Assembly (NCBI GenBank): GCA_045595845.1
Contig: JAZOBF010000016.1
Span: 1 to 5,743, forward strand
Source of the DNA: RGIG3009 sp045595845
GTDB taxonomy: Bacteria; Bacillota; Clostridia; Oscillospirales; Acutalibacteraceae
Reading direction: 5' to 3'
DNA length: 5,743 nucleotides
Part shown: positions 1 through 5,259 of the stretch, in pieces
Numbering within the stretch: the first letter of the stretch is position 1
Layout of the letters: every line of letters starts with the position of its first letter
Made by a program: the position numbers and the translations under genes
The notes under the pieces: generated by a model
The model's database searches: none
What the model was told of the DNA's origin: nothing
Seen by the model: the letters and a program-made list of their open reading frames with translations, nothing else

Positions 1-133
1 ACTGAATGAATACGACGAAGTATGAAGTTCGGAAAACCAAGCAAAATAAAGGATTTGAAGTAATATGAAGAGTTATGAATTGTTGGCGGTTGTATTCCCA
101 ACCATGAAACCATTGGATTGATAAAACCCTTGA

Positions 134-529
134 GTTTGTGAAAGAAACTTCTCTGCCGTACGGCAGAGAGGGTTCTGCTTATTTGGGGGTGGGTTTTACA
201 TTGGAATCGGGAGTAAGGGCCGATTTAATAGCTTGTGCCTTGAACTCGTAACCGAAATAAAAGAACAATACCCGTACATAAGACGAATCTATGTACGGGC
301 GGAATATCCGGATATAAATGAGCAGTATACAAACTACTTGTTGGAAAGCTATGAGGATACCTACTATCCTGAACATATTATCGGCTCGGGCAGAGCCGCT
401 TATGTGGAACGCAATTACGAAATGATAGATAATAGTCACTATTGTATTATCTACTATGATGAACCCAATGCACCTACTACCAGAAAAAGCGGGACAAAAA
501 TCGCGCTTGACTATGCTGTTAAAAAGTAA
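134..529 (+). pseudogene. SLOG/DUF1273 (YpsA-like) family protein, 5' end degraded
   Basis: The frame is open from just after a TGA at 131-133 to the TAA at 527-529. The usable start inside it is a TTG at 233, which would give 98 residues. Family-like segments are FYIGIGSKGRFNSLC, then EIKEQYPYIRRIYVRAEYP, LLESYEDTYYPE, YVERNYEMIDNSHYCIIYYDE and KSGTKIALDYAVKK. From memory this matches small Clostridial SLOG-superfamily proteins (Rossmann-like, presumed nucleotide binding). Homologs begin with a CCF(I/F)GHR-type strand that is absent in this frame. Homology begins upstream of the TTG, so the TTG is unlikely to be the ancestral start. A linker expected between YYDE and KSGTKIA is shortened, and the protein stops right after AVKK. 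I infer a decayed gene; a short expressed protein remains possible. The cellular role is unknown. Confidence 0.6.
143..176. repeat. 34-nt hairpin with a perfect 20-nt palindrome
   Basis: Positions 150-169 read TCTCTGCCGTACGGCAGAGA, which equals its own reverse complement. Pairing continues outward to 143/176 with one A-G mismatch and wobble pairs. It sits exactly where the SLOG-like gene loses its family-like N-terminus. It is not followed by a T tract, so it does not look like a simple terminator. It could be a REP-like or other short dispersed palindromic element that inserted into the gene, or a regulator site. One copy alone cannot decide. Confidence 0.6.
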
Positions 530-600
530 AAACACATTCTGCTATTGCCATAGGCATATAAAGCCGGCGGGATGGGAAGGCGTGTGTAACAAAAACCGTC

Positions 601-623
601 CAACAAGACGAAAAGTTTTGTTG
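601..623 (+). terminator. weak terminator-like hairpin
   Basis: CAACAAGAC (601-609) pairs with GTTTTGTTG (615-623) as a 9-bp stem with one G-T pair and a GAAAA loop. A loose T-rich stretch (CGTTTTGTTC) follows. It lies about 70 nt after the stop of the SLOG-like gene and before the lipoprotein promoter, so it could end upstream transcription. The stem is AT-rich and the T run is interrupted. The rest of 530-653 shows nothing I can name. Confidence 0.35.
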
Positions 624-653
624 CGTTTTGTTCATGTCATTTGCTTTTTTTCT

Positions 654-698
654 ATTTACATGTGCTATCATTGTCGTACAATGATAGTGGTTGTAAAT
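654..698 (+). promoter_or_regulatory. Promoter embedded in a 45-nt imperfect inverted repeat (putative operator)
   Basis: A -35 TTTACA (655-660) and a -10 TACAAT (677-682) are separated by 16 nt, placing the transcript start shortly before the lipoprotein gene. The same DNA forms a dyad. CTATCATTGT (665-674) and ACAATGATAG (678-687) are perfect inverted arms around CGT. Two G-T pairs lie outside them, then a 2x2 mismatch, then outer arms ATTTACA (654-660) and TGTAAAT (692-698). The inner arms cover the -10 and the outer left arm covers the -35, so a protein bound here would compete with RNA polymerase. The regulator is not in the window. Confidence 0.55.
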
Positions 699-721
699 AA
701 AAAAGAAGGAGAAGTATATCC

Positions 722-1969
722 ATGTTAAACTTTTTAAAACGCACGGTTTTGGTTGTTTTATCCATTCTTTCATCGATTTCGTTACTTTCTTGCAGTCAGC
801 CGGTGGTGGACGAGGAGGAACAGCCCGCGGGGAACTTCCCGGCCGTACATGACACACTGACTTGGGACAAAATCAATGCGTTCCCGATTGCTAACAGTTC
901 CATGTCAACACAAGAACTCCGAAAACTTTGCGTTGACTTTTTCAGATTCTCCAAAACTTTTGCTTGGACACCTGACGAAGATTTCTTTTATGTTTATAGG
1001 GCGAACGGTTATCAGGAAGTGGTTTTAGTCGACACGGTATACGGGGGATTGCCGTATATCACAAAAGGTTCGGGCAATGTGTACCGGACCATGGATTTTT
1101 ATAACCCGAAAACCGGTGTGATGGATATGAGCGCTATCGGTGATAATGCTGCCCTATTCGGTAACCAGTGCTCCAATGCATCGCAGTGGGCATGGGGAAA
1201 AGTTGTCAATTCTGCTGATTTTCGGAACACAAACGGCATGGTGCTGAAAAACGGCTATTTACGAGTAGGTCCCTATGTTTATGATGACACGCTTGAAAAA
1301 TATGGGTCCGCCACGACTACAACTGCCCAGATATGCGAGGACAACGGTGTCGATACGATGTATGAATCCTATGCGGCATTGCAAATGGCAGACGGGCTCG
1401 TTAGTTATCCGGCCTCATCGGGTCATGTGATTATGTGCGTGGAAAACCATGTGGTGCGCAAGGACGACGGCACTATCAACAGTGAAGAAAGCTATATCAT
1501 TTTTTTGGACCAATCCGTAACATGGGAGGAGCATGAACAGTCTAACGGTGATAAGTTTACGCTGAAAAACAGCATTGATGCCAAGTGGTCATACGCTACG
1601 CTTTTTGAGCAAGCCTATCTGCCGTTCACATTCCCCGAATTGCTGGGTACCAATACCGTGGAAAAGAGCGAATGCACTTTCAGCTATAGCGGTAAAAAGA
1701 TAACGGTTCAACAGCTTGTTGATGCTAACGTTTCGGCAAACTACCATATTTCCGACATATATGTTATTGTGAAAGATAAAAAGGGTAAGGAAGTCGTGCG
1801 GCAAGTAAAAAGAGCGACGGATTGCAGACTGAAAGGCGCAGATTTGAGCGATTTTGTGACCGGTGGCCCCTTGAATGAATATGCCAACGGCAAGCACACC
1901 GTTGAGGTTATCGTGCAGCTTTCAACGGGTGAGCGTCCTACAATTTATAAGGGAAAATTGAAAAACTGA
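722..1969 (+). CDS. Secreted lipoprotein with putative Cys-His (NlpC/P60- or CHAP-like) peptidase core
   Basis: The 415-residue protein begins MLNFLKRTVL, has a hydrophobic stretch to about residue 22, and a lipobox LLSC ending at Cys24, so it is predicted to be a diacylglycerol-anchored lipoprotein on the outer face of the membrane. An acidic linker (DEEEQ) follows. The central region (about 85-265) has the order expected of papain-fold amidases or peptidases: YGGLPY and GSGN (107-119), Cys150 in FGNQCSNASQWAW, His235 in SGHVIMCV, and Asp263-Gln264 in YIIFLDQ. I infer a Cys/His/polar triad, possibly acting on cell wall or peptide. The C-terminal 100 residues alternate in a beta-rich, Ig-like manner. 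AAGGAG at 706-711 supports the ATG. It is a single-gene unit with its own promoter and terminator. The specific family is not recognised with certainty, and a non-enzymatic adhesin is an alternative. Confidence 0.75.
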   Translation: MLNFLKRTVLVVLSILSSISLLSCSQPVVDEEEQPAGNFPAVHDTLTWDKINAFPIANSSMSTQELRKLCVDFFRFSKTFAWTPDEDFFYVYRANGYQEVVLVDTVYGGLPYITKGSGNVYRTMDFYNPKTGVMDMSAIGDNAALFGNQCSNASQWAWGKVVNSADFRNTNGMVLKNGYLRVGPYVYDDTLEKYGSATTTTAQICEDNGVDTMYESYAALQMADGLVSYPASSGHVIMCVENHVVRKDDGTINSEESYIIFLDQSVTWEEHEQSNGDKFTLKNSIDAKWSYATLFEQAYLPFTFPELLGTNTVEKSECTFSYSGKKITVQQLVDANVSANYHISDIYVIVKDKKGKEVVRQVKRATDCRLKGADLSDFVTGGPLNEYANGKHTVEVIVQLSTGERPTIYKGKLKN

Positions 1970-1972
1970 TGG

Positions 1973-2010
1973 TAAAACGCCCTATGACTGAAAAGTCATA
2001 GGGCGTTTTA
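1973..2010. terminator. Bidirectional rho-independent terminator
   Basis: A 17-bp perfect stem (1973-1989 with 1994-2010) closes on a GAAA loop. It starts with TAAAA and ends with TTTTA, so either strand gives a GC-rich stem followed by U residues. It sits 3 nt after the lipoprotein stop and 18 nt from the stop of the convergent ywlG gene, so it can end both transcripts. Confidence 0.92.
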
Positions 2011-2028
2011 TTGACGACGGTGTGGTTT

Positions 2029-2568
2029 TTAGAGCTTGGTTTCATCGTATACGGCGCGGGTGCCGCCGATGAATTTCGGGCGCGTGCGGGCGGCGAGTAC
2101 CGTTGCGGCGCCGATTCGGTTGTTGACAAGGCGAAGCGGGACGGCAACTTTCTTTAAGTGCATGCCGATAAGCGTAAAGCCGATATCCAATCCCGCATCC
2201 GCTTTGATGTCCTCGACGGCTATGGGTTCGCGAAAACGCGCATACGCCTGCGTGGCGAGCGATCCGCCCGCTTTCGGTTGCGGTACGACATTGACGGGTT
2301 CGGCAAACGGGACCGCCGCGCGTTCGGTGATGATGGCGCGATTTAAGTGCTCGCAACATTGTACGGCAAGGTGAATGCCGCGGGGTGCGGTATAATCGTA
2401 GAGTGCGCCGAATATTTCGGCCGCCGTTTCGGGGCGCGAATCTGTCCCGATTTTGGCGCCCGCCACTTCACTGGTCGAGCAACCGATGACGACGATGGCA
2501 CCTGCCTTGAGATTTGCCGTTTCGCACAGTTCCGCAATCGCCGCTTTCGTTTGTTCATAGATAGACAT
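2029..2568 (-). CDS. ywlG: YwlG/DUF436 (UPF0340, TIGR01440) family protein
   Basis: The 179-residue protein matches the length and motifs of Bacillus subtilis YwlG. It shows IGCSTSE (28-34), GIHLAVQCCEHLNRA (64-78), KADAGLDIG with IGMHLK (122-139) and RTRPKFIGGTRAVYD (161-175). The family is widespread in Firmicutes, cytoplasmic, and has no settled biochemical role known to me; the conserved Cys, His and Glu residues suggest a binding or catalytic pocket. The reading frame continues upstream to 2631, but ATG at 2568 is preferred. It has a GGGGGAG ribosome site 7 nt upstream, it gives the usual MSIYEQTK-type N-terminus, and the longer start would fall inside the promoter. It is transcribed alone, convergent with the lipoprotein gene and divergent from the PspC operon. 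Confidence 0.93.
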   Translation of the reverse strand: MSIYEQTKAAIAELCETANLKAGAIVVIGCSTSEVAGAKIGTDSRPETAAEIFGALYDYTAPRGIHLAVQCCEHLNRAIITERAAVPFAEPVNVVPQPKAGGSLATQAYARFREPIAVEDIKADAGLDIGFTLIGMHLKKVAVPLRLVNNRIGAATVLAARTRPKFIGGTRAVYDETKL

Positions 2569-2575
2569 AGCACAA

Positions 2576-2582
2576 CTCCCCC
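2576..2582 (-). promoter_or_regulatory. Ribosome binding site of ywlG
   Basis: Read on the minus strand this is GGGGGAG, 7 nt before the ATG at 2568. It decides the start in favour of 2568 over the longer open frame. Confidence 0.7.
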
Positions 2583-2602
2583 GTAGCGCAGTTTCTCTTT
2601 GC

Positions 2603-2631
2603 ATTATGACCGTCATACGGAAAAAAGTCAA
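2603..2631 (-). promoter_or_regulatory. ywlG promoter with a small dyad
   Basis: On the minus strand, TTGACT (2626-2631) is followed after 17 nt by CATAAT (2603-2608), each one mismatch from consensus. A 13-nt dyad TATGACCGTCATA (2605-2617, perfect 6-bp arms around one C) overlaps the -10 and the spacer, and could be a small operator. Confidence 0.65.
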
Positions 2632-2658
2632 CTATTTTCAAAAAAATCTGCAAAAAAG

Positions 2659-2687
2659 CTGACAAAGTTAGACAAGTATGCTATACT
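2659..2687 (+). promoter_or_regulatory. Promoter of the PspC / zinc-finger operon
   Basis: CTGACA (2659-2664) and TATACT (2682-2687) are separated by exactly 17 nt. A TGC just before the -10 makes it an extended -10 promoter. The predicted start lies about 25 nt before the PspC ATG. It is divergent from, and does not overlap, the ywlG promoter. Confidence 0.75.
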
Positions 2688-2720
2688 GATACTAACGATA
2701 ACAGAGAGGACGGCAATCGT

Positions 2721-2912
2721 ATGGAAAAGAAATTGTATAAATCGAGAAGCGACAAGAAGCTTTGCGGCGTGTGTGCGGGAATTGCGAAGTTTTTCGGTCT
2801 TGATCCCACCATCATACGGTTGATTTGGGTGCTGGCGGTACTGCTTGCGGGTAGCGGAATTCTGTTGTATATTGCCGCCGCTTTTATCATGCCGGAGGAG
2901 CCAATCGTATAA
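2721..2912 (+). CDS. Stand-alone PspC domain membrane protein
   Basis: This 63-residue protein is a bare PspC domain. It starts with a basic segment LYKSRSDKK, then the family signature CGVCAGIAKFFGLDPTIIRL (15-34), and one hydrophobic segment (about 33-57) ending in MPEEP. PspC domains in Gram-positives are small inner-membrane proteins linked to envelope stress; in Enterobacteria the larger PspC takes part in the phage-shock response. No pspA or pspB is visible here, so the role is inferred only from the domain. The ATG at 2721 has a GAGAGGA site 10 nt upstream. Its stop codon directly abuts the ATG of the next gene, and the ribosome site for that gene (GGAGGAG, 2894-2900) lies inside its last codons, so the two are cotranscribed and perhaps translationally coupled. 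Confidence 0.92.
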   Translation: MEKKLYKSRSDKKLCGVCAGIAKFFGLDPTIIRLIWVLAVLLAGSGILLYIAAAFIMPEEPIV

Positions 2913-3188
2913 ATGGAGCGGAAAAATTGTTATTCGTTTTTTCAAAACCGCGATTGTCAGTATTTTCCGTGCCATCAGACCGAACACCCCGAACAGTTTA
3001 ACTGTTTGTTTTGCTATTGCCCGCTATACACGCTGGGTGATCAATGCGGCGGGTATTTTCGGTATATCGCAAACGGTGTCAAGGATTGCTCCGCCTGTAT
3101 GGTGCCGCACGCACCGGGCGGGTATGAGTATATCTTATCCCGTATGGATGATGCGGTGAAATTGGCACTTGCTAATAAAAAGAAATAA
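2913..3188 (+). CDS. Cysteine-rich small zinc-finger-like protein (COG2158, PF04071)
   Basis: This 91-residue soluble protein has nine cysteines: 6, 15, 20, 31, 34, 36, 45, 59 and 62. The arrangement is typical of the COG2158 cysteine-rich small domain: NCYSFFQNRDCQYFPCH, FNCLFCYCPLY, LGDQCGG and KDCSACMVPH. The cysteines suggest zinc or Fe-S binding; the function of the stand-alone form is not established. The family is sometimes found with cobalamin-related genes, but none is seen here. It follows the PspC gene with zero spacing, using GGAGGAG at 2894-2900 inside the PspC reading frame, and ends just before a strong terminator, which makes it the last gene of a two-gene operon. Length and start agree with the family. 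Confidence 0.9.
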   Translation: MERKNCYSFFQNRDCQYFPCHQTEHPEQFNCLFCYCPLYTLGDQCGGYFRYIANGVKDCSACMVPHAPGGYEYILSRMDDAVKLALANKKK

Positions 3189-3189
3189 C

Positions 3190-3225
3190 AAAACGCGGCG
3201 CGTCTTTTAAGACGCGCCGCGTTTT
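3190..3225. terminator. Bidirectional rho-independent terminator
   Basis: A 16-bp perfect stem (3190-3205 with 3210-3225), very GC-rich, is flanked by AAAA on the left and TTTT on the right. It lies right after the zinc-finger gene. On the opposite strand it would end the transcript of the radical SAM gene, after reading through the direct repeat. Confidence 0.92.
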
Positions 3226-3237
3226 CATACATGATGG

Positions 3238-3340
3238 TTTAGGCGTGGCGGGTATCGGAAGATGCGGCGAGCCGTAGGGCGAGCCTGTTCATACGGGCGT
3301 GGCAGAAACCAATCGAAATTAAGCACCGTGTTATCGAAGA
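3238..3340. repeat. Direct repeat, copy 1
   Basis: The first 85 nt (3238-3322) are identical to 3367-3451. The last 18 nt match copy 2 with one substitution and a small difference around CACCGTG versus CACCGGCG. The period is 129 nt and a 26-nt G-rich spacer (3341-3366) separates the copies. Inside the unit the octamer GGCGAGCC occurs twice. On the minus strand this copy ends with a near-copy of the last codons of the radical SAM gene, although that gene does not reach here. Confidence 0.95.
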
Positions 3341-3366
3341 GGGGGGAAGGTGGTTGTGAGGGTGGT

Positions 3367-3470
3367 TTTAGGCGTGGCGGGTATCGGAAGATGCGGCGAG
3401 CCGTAGGGCGAGCCTGTTCATACGGGCGTGGCAGAAACCAATCGAAATTAAACACCGGCGTTATCGAAGA
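3367..3470. repeat. Direct repeat, copy 2, overlapping the 3' end of the radical SAM gene
   Basis: This is the second copy of the unit. Its right end (3448-3470) encodes the last residues and stop (DNAGV-stop) of the minus-strand radical SAM protein, so the repeat forms part of that gene's coding end and 3' UTR. The frame across both copies is open on the minus strand, but nothing suggests that it is translated. Origin could be a local tandem duplication or insertion of a dispersed intergenic element. Confidence 0.95.
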
Positions 3471-4314
3471 CGGGGATATAGGCGGCTTTGGCAGATGAGC
3501 GCTCTTGCAGATAGCCGTCGGTCAGTCCGCGTGACAACAGGTGATTGGTTACTTTTTCGTATTCGCGCTTGGTGACACGGCGGGACAGCTCGGGATGTCC
3601 GTTTACCGCTGCAACGGGTGTGTATTGGCACATGAGGCTGATAAAAATATCGGGAATGTCCGCGAGTGCGTCCAACACCGCCATCGATTCGCGGGTGTGG
3701 GCGGGCAGTACCAAGTGCCGTACGAGTGTACCGCGCACGGCGATGCCGCGTTCATTTACGGTGAGTTTTCCCGTTTGCCGCACCATTTCCCGAATGGCTA
3801 ACAGGGCAGTTTGGGGGTAATCCTCCGCGCCTGAAAGTTCCGCCGAAAGGGCGGGGGTTATGTATTTGAGGTCGGGGAGATACACATCCACCAGTCCTTC
3901 CAGAGAACGCAAGGTTTCGACGCGTTCGTATCCGCCGGTGTTATACACGACGGGAATCGGCGGGCGGTAGAGCGACAGGGCGCGCCGCACCGTTTTGAGG
4001 TACGGGGTGGGGCTGACGAGGTCTAACACATCGGCACCTTGTTCGTACAGTTCTTTGAAGATATCGCTGAGGCGCTTAGGGCTGACGGGCTTTCCCGCCG
4101 CCGTGCGGCTGATTTCGTGATTTTGACAATATACACAACGCAAGGTACACCCGCCAAAAAAGATGGCACCCGCCGTGCCGAAACACGGTTCTTCACCGCT
4201 ATGCAGAGCGGCGCGGGCGATATACGCCGTTTCGGGCAAGCCGCAAAAGCCGTTCCCCGCGGTTTCCTCGCGGACGGCGGCGCATTGTCTCGGACATAGT
4301 GTGCAGGTGAACAT
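3448..4314 (-). CDS. Radical SAM protein, PflX type (COG1313, homolog of pyruvate formate-lyase activating enzymes)
   Basis: The 288-residue protein carries the radical SAM cluster motif CTLRCVYC (CX3CX2C; Cys56, Cys60, Cys63) that binds a 4Fe-4S cluster and S-adenosylmethionine. It is preceded by a second cysteine set (Cys4, Cys7, Cys11, Cys24) typical of PflX proteins, which may hold another metal or cluster. Other family signatures are ARAALHSGEEPCF, GAIFFGG, QNHEIS, LDLVSPTPY, PVVYNTGGYE, DVYLPDLKY, VRHLVLPAH, ISLMCQYTPV and a C-terminal YIPVFDNAGV. The substrate is unknown; by homology it may install a glycyl radical or carry out another radical reaction in the cytoplasm. A GTG at 4323 is also open, but the ATG at 4314 has GAGGTG 6 nt upstream and gives the usual short N-terminus before the first CxxC. 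Its 3' end lies within repeat copy 2. Confidence 0.93.
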   Translation of the reverse strand: MFTCTLCPRQCAAVREETAGNGFCGLPETAYIARAALHSGEEPCFGTAGAIFFGGCTLRCVYCQNHEISRTAAGKPVSPKRLSDIFKELYEQGADVLDLVSPTPYLKTVRRALSLYRPPIPVVYNTGGYERVETLRSLEGLVDVYLPDLKYITPALSAELSGAEDYPQTALLAIREMVRQTGKLTVNERGIAVRGTLVRHLVLPAHTRESMAVLDALADIPDIFISLMCQYTPVAAVNGHPELSRRVTKREYEKVTNHLLSRGLTDGYLQERSSAKAAYIPVFDNAGV

Positions 4315-4320
4315 GAACGG

Positions 4321-4326
4321 CACCTC
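4321..4326 (-). promoter_or_regulatory. Ribosome binding site of the radical SAM gene
   Basis: GAGGTG on the minus strand, 6 nt before ATG 4314. It overlaps the alternative GTG at 4323, which has no such site of its own, so the downstream ATG is chosen. Confidence 0.75.
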
Positions 4327-4349
4327 GTTTTGCTTCGGTATATGTTACT

Positions 4350-4378
4350 ATTGTATCCGTTTTTTGGGTGGTTGACAA
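4350..4378 (-). promoter_or_regulatory. Promoter of the radical SAM gene
   Basis: On the minus strand, TTGTCA (4373-4378) is followed after 17 nt by TACAAT (4350-4355); each is one base from consensus. The -35 overlaps the -35 of the divergent isomerase promoter by 5 of 6 bases. Confidence 0.65.
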
Positions 4379-4400
4379 GGGGGAGGTTTTAGGGTAGCAT
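4372..4400 (+). promoter_or_regulatory. Promoter of the isomerase-like gene
   Basis: A perfect TTGACA (4372-4377) and TAGCAT (4395-4400, 4 of 6) are 17 nt apart. The start would fall near 4407, leaving a very short leader with a G-rich ribosome site. Confidence 0.65.
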
Positions 4401-4424
4401 GGAAAGAAAAGGGGGGACGGCTTG

Positions 4425-5210
4425 ATGGTGGTCGGAGCATCCACGGCGAATTTTTATCCCGCACTGATTGAAGACGCGTTGGATATCGTTTTGGCGGCGG
4501 GGTTTCGTGATGTGGAGATGTTTTTTAACTCGCCCAGCGAGGTATCACCCGCGTTTACGGGGGAGCTCAAGCGGCGCTGTGACGCGGCGGGGGCGTCGGT
4601 GGCGGCCGTACATCCGTATTCCTCGTTCATGGAGCCGTTCTTTTTGTTTTCGCCGTATCAGCGGCGTGCTGACGACGGACTGGAGATGTATAAACCGCAA
4701 TTTGAGGCGGCGGCACGGCTGGGTGCACCGTTTTTGGTGTTACACGGGGCAAAGTCGCTCGGTCTGATGAGTGACGAGCAACTCATCGAGCGGTACGAGC
4801 GGTTGTATGACCTCGGTCAGTCGTTCGGTGTCACGGTGGCACAGGAAAATGTTCATCACTTCAGTTCCGCCGACCTTGAGTTTTTGCGGAAAATGAAAGC
4901 CGAGCTCAAAGAAAAGGCAAAGTTCGTGTTTGACTGTAAGCAGACGGTACGCTGTGGGGTGGACCCGTTGCAGGTGGTTGAGGTGATGGGTGAGGATATC
5001 GTGCATGTGCATATCAGCGACTGCGACGAGTCCCGTGATTGTCTGCCCCCGGGAAGGGGAACGCGGGATTTTTCCGTATTGCTGGGTGCGCTTAAAGCAG
5101 TCGGCTACGACGGGGTGCTGATGCTTGAATTGTATCGCCCGAATTTCCAATCGGCAGACGATTTGGTCCGCGCCAAAGCGTTCTTGGAAGAAATTACTTG
5201 CCATTTATAA
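4425..5210 (+). CDS. Sugar phosphate isomerase/epimerase-like TIM-barrel protein (COG1082, AP endonuclease 2 fold)
   Basis: The 261-residue protein fits the xylose-isomerase-like TIM barrel family. Candidate metal and active-site residues sit at the ends of the expected strands: Glu31 (DVEMFF), His63 (AVHPY), His107 (VLHGA), Glu141 (AQENVHH), Asp170 (FVFDCKQ), His194 and His196 (VHVHISD), and Glu235 (LMLELYRP). The PPGRGTRDF segment (208-216) matches the loop before the last strands in this family. A divalent metal and a sugar or sugar-acid substrate are likely; the exact substrate cannot be read. A TTG at 4422 is in frame just upstream, but ATG 4425 lies 8 nt after the run AAAAGGGGGG and is preferred. 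It is divergent from the radical SAM gene and cotranscribed at most with nrdR, which has its own promoter near this gene's end. Confidence 0.88.
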   Translation: MVVGASTANFYPALIEDALDIVLAAGFRDVEMFFNSPSEVSPAFTGELKRRCDAAGASVAAVHPYSSFMEPFFLFSPYQRRADDGLEMYKPQFEAAARLGAPFLVLHGAKSLGLMSDEQLIERYERLYDLGQSFGVTVAQENVHHFSSADLEFLRKMKAELKEKAKFVFDCKQTVRCGVDPLQVVEVMGEDIVHVHISDCDESRDCLPPGRGTRDFSVLLGALKAVGYDGVLMLELYRPNFQSADDLVRAKAFLEEITCHL

Positions 5211-5226
5211 AAATGGATGTTACAAT
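5198..5226 (+). promoter_or_regulatory. nrdR promoter overlapping the end of the isomerase-like gene
   Basis: TTGCCA (5198-5203) and TACAAT (5221-5226) are 17 nt apart, each one base from consensus, with TGT just before the -10 (extended -10). The -35 lies inside the last codons of the upstream gene. The leader is short and I see no palindrome typical of an NrdR box. Confidence 0.65.
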
Positions 5227-5259
5227 AAAGAAGATGTTTGAAAAAGGTGCGTGAAGGAT

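Noticed and set aside
2..25. Short open stretch LNEYDEV ending in TGA, as if an upstream gene ended here
   Set aside because: Only seven codons are visible and chance is enough to explain them.
654..698. Rho-independent terminator or riboswitch
   Set aside because: The hairpin is not followed by a T run and it overlaps good promoter hexamers, so an operator fits better.
2036..2586. Several open frames on the plus strand and another minus frame across ywlG
   Set aside because: They overlap the strongly recognised ywlG reading frame, have no family features, and come from its GC-rich codons.
3225..3455. 76-codon minus-strand frame containing NFDWFLPRPYEQARP twice
   Set aside because: It is a by-product of the direct repeat. 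It runs through the gene end into the terminator side and shows no ribosome site, so I treat it as repeat DNA and not as a protein.
3238..3470. CRISPR-like array
   Set aside because: There are only two copies, each over 100 nt, with a 26-nt G-rich spacer and no cas genes.
4163..4299. Plus-strand frames across the 5' half of the radical SAM gene
   Set aside because: They are antisense to the CX3CX2C region of a well-conserved protein.
4740..5204. 154-codon minus-strand frame opposite the isomerase-like gene
   Set aside because: The plus-strand protein has clear family motifs over the same DNA, and the minus frame has low-complexity composition without recognisable motifs.
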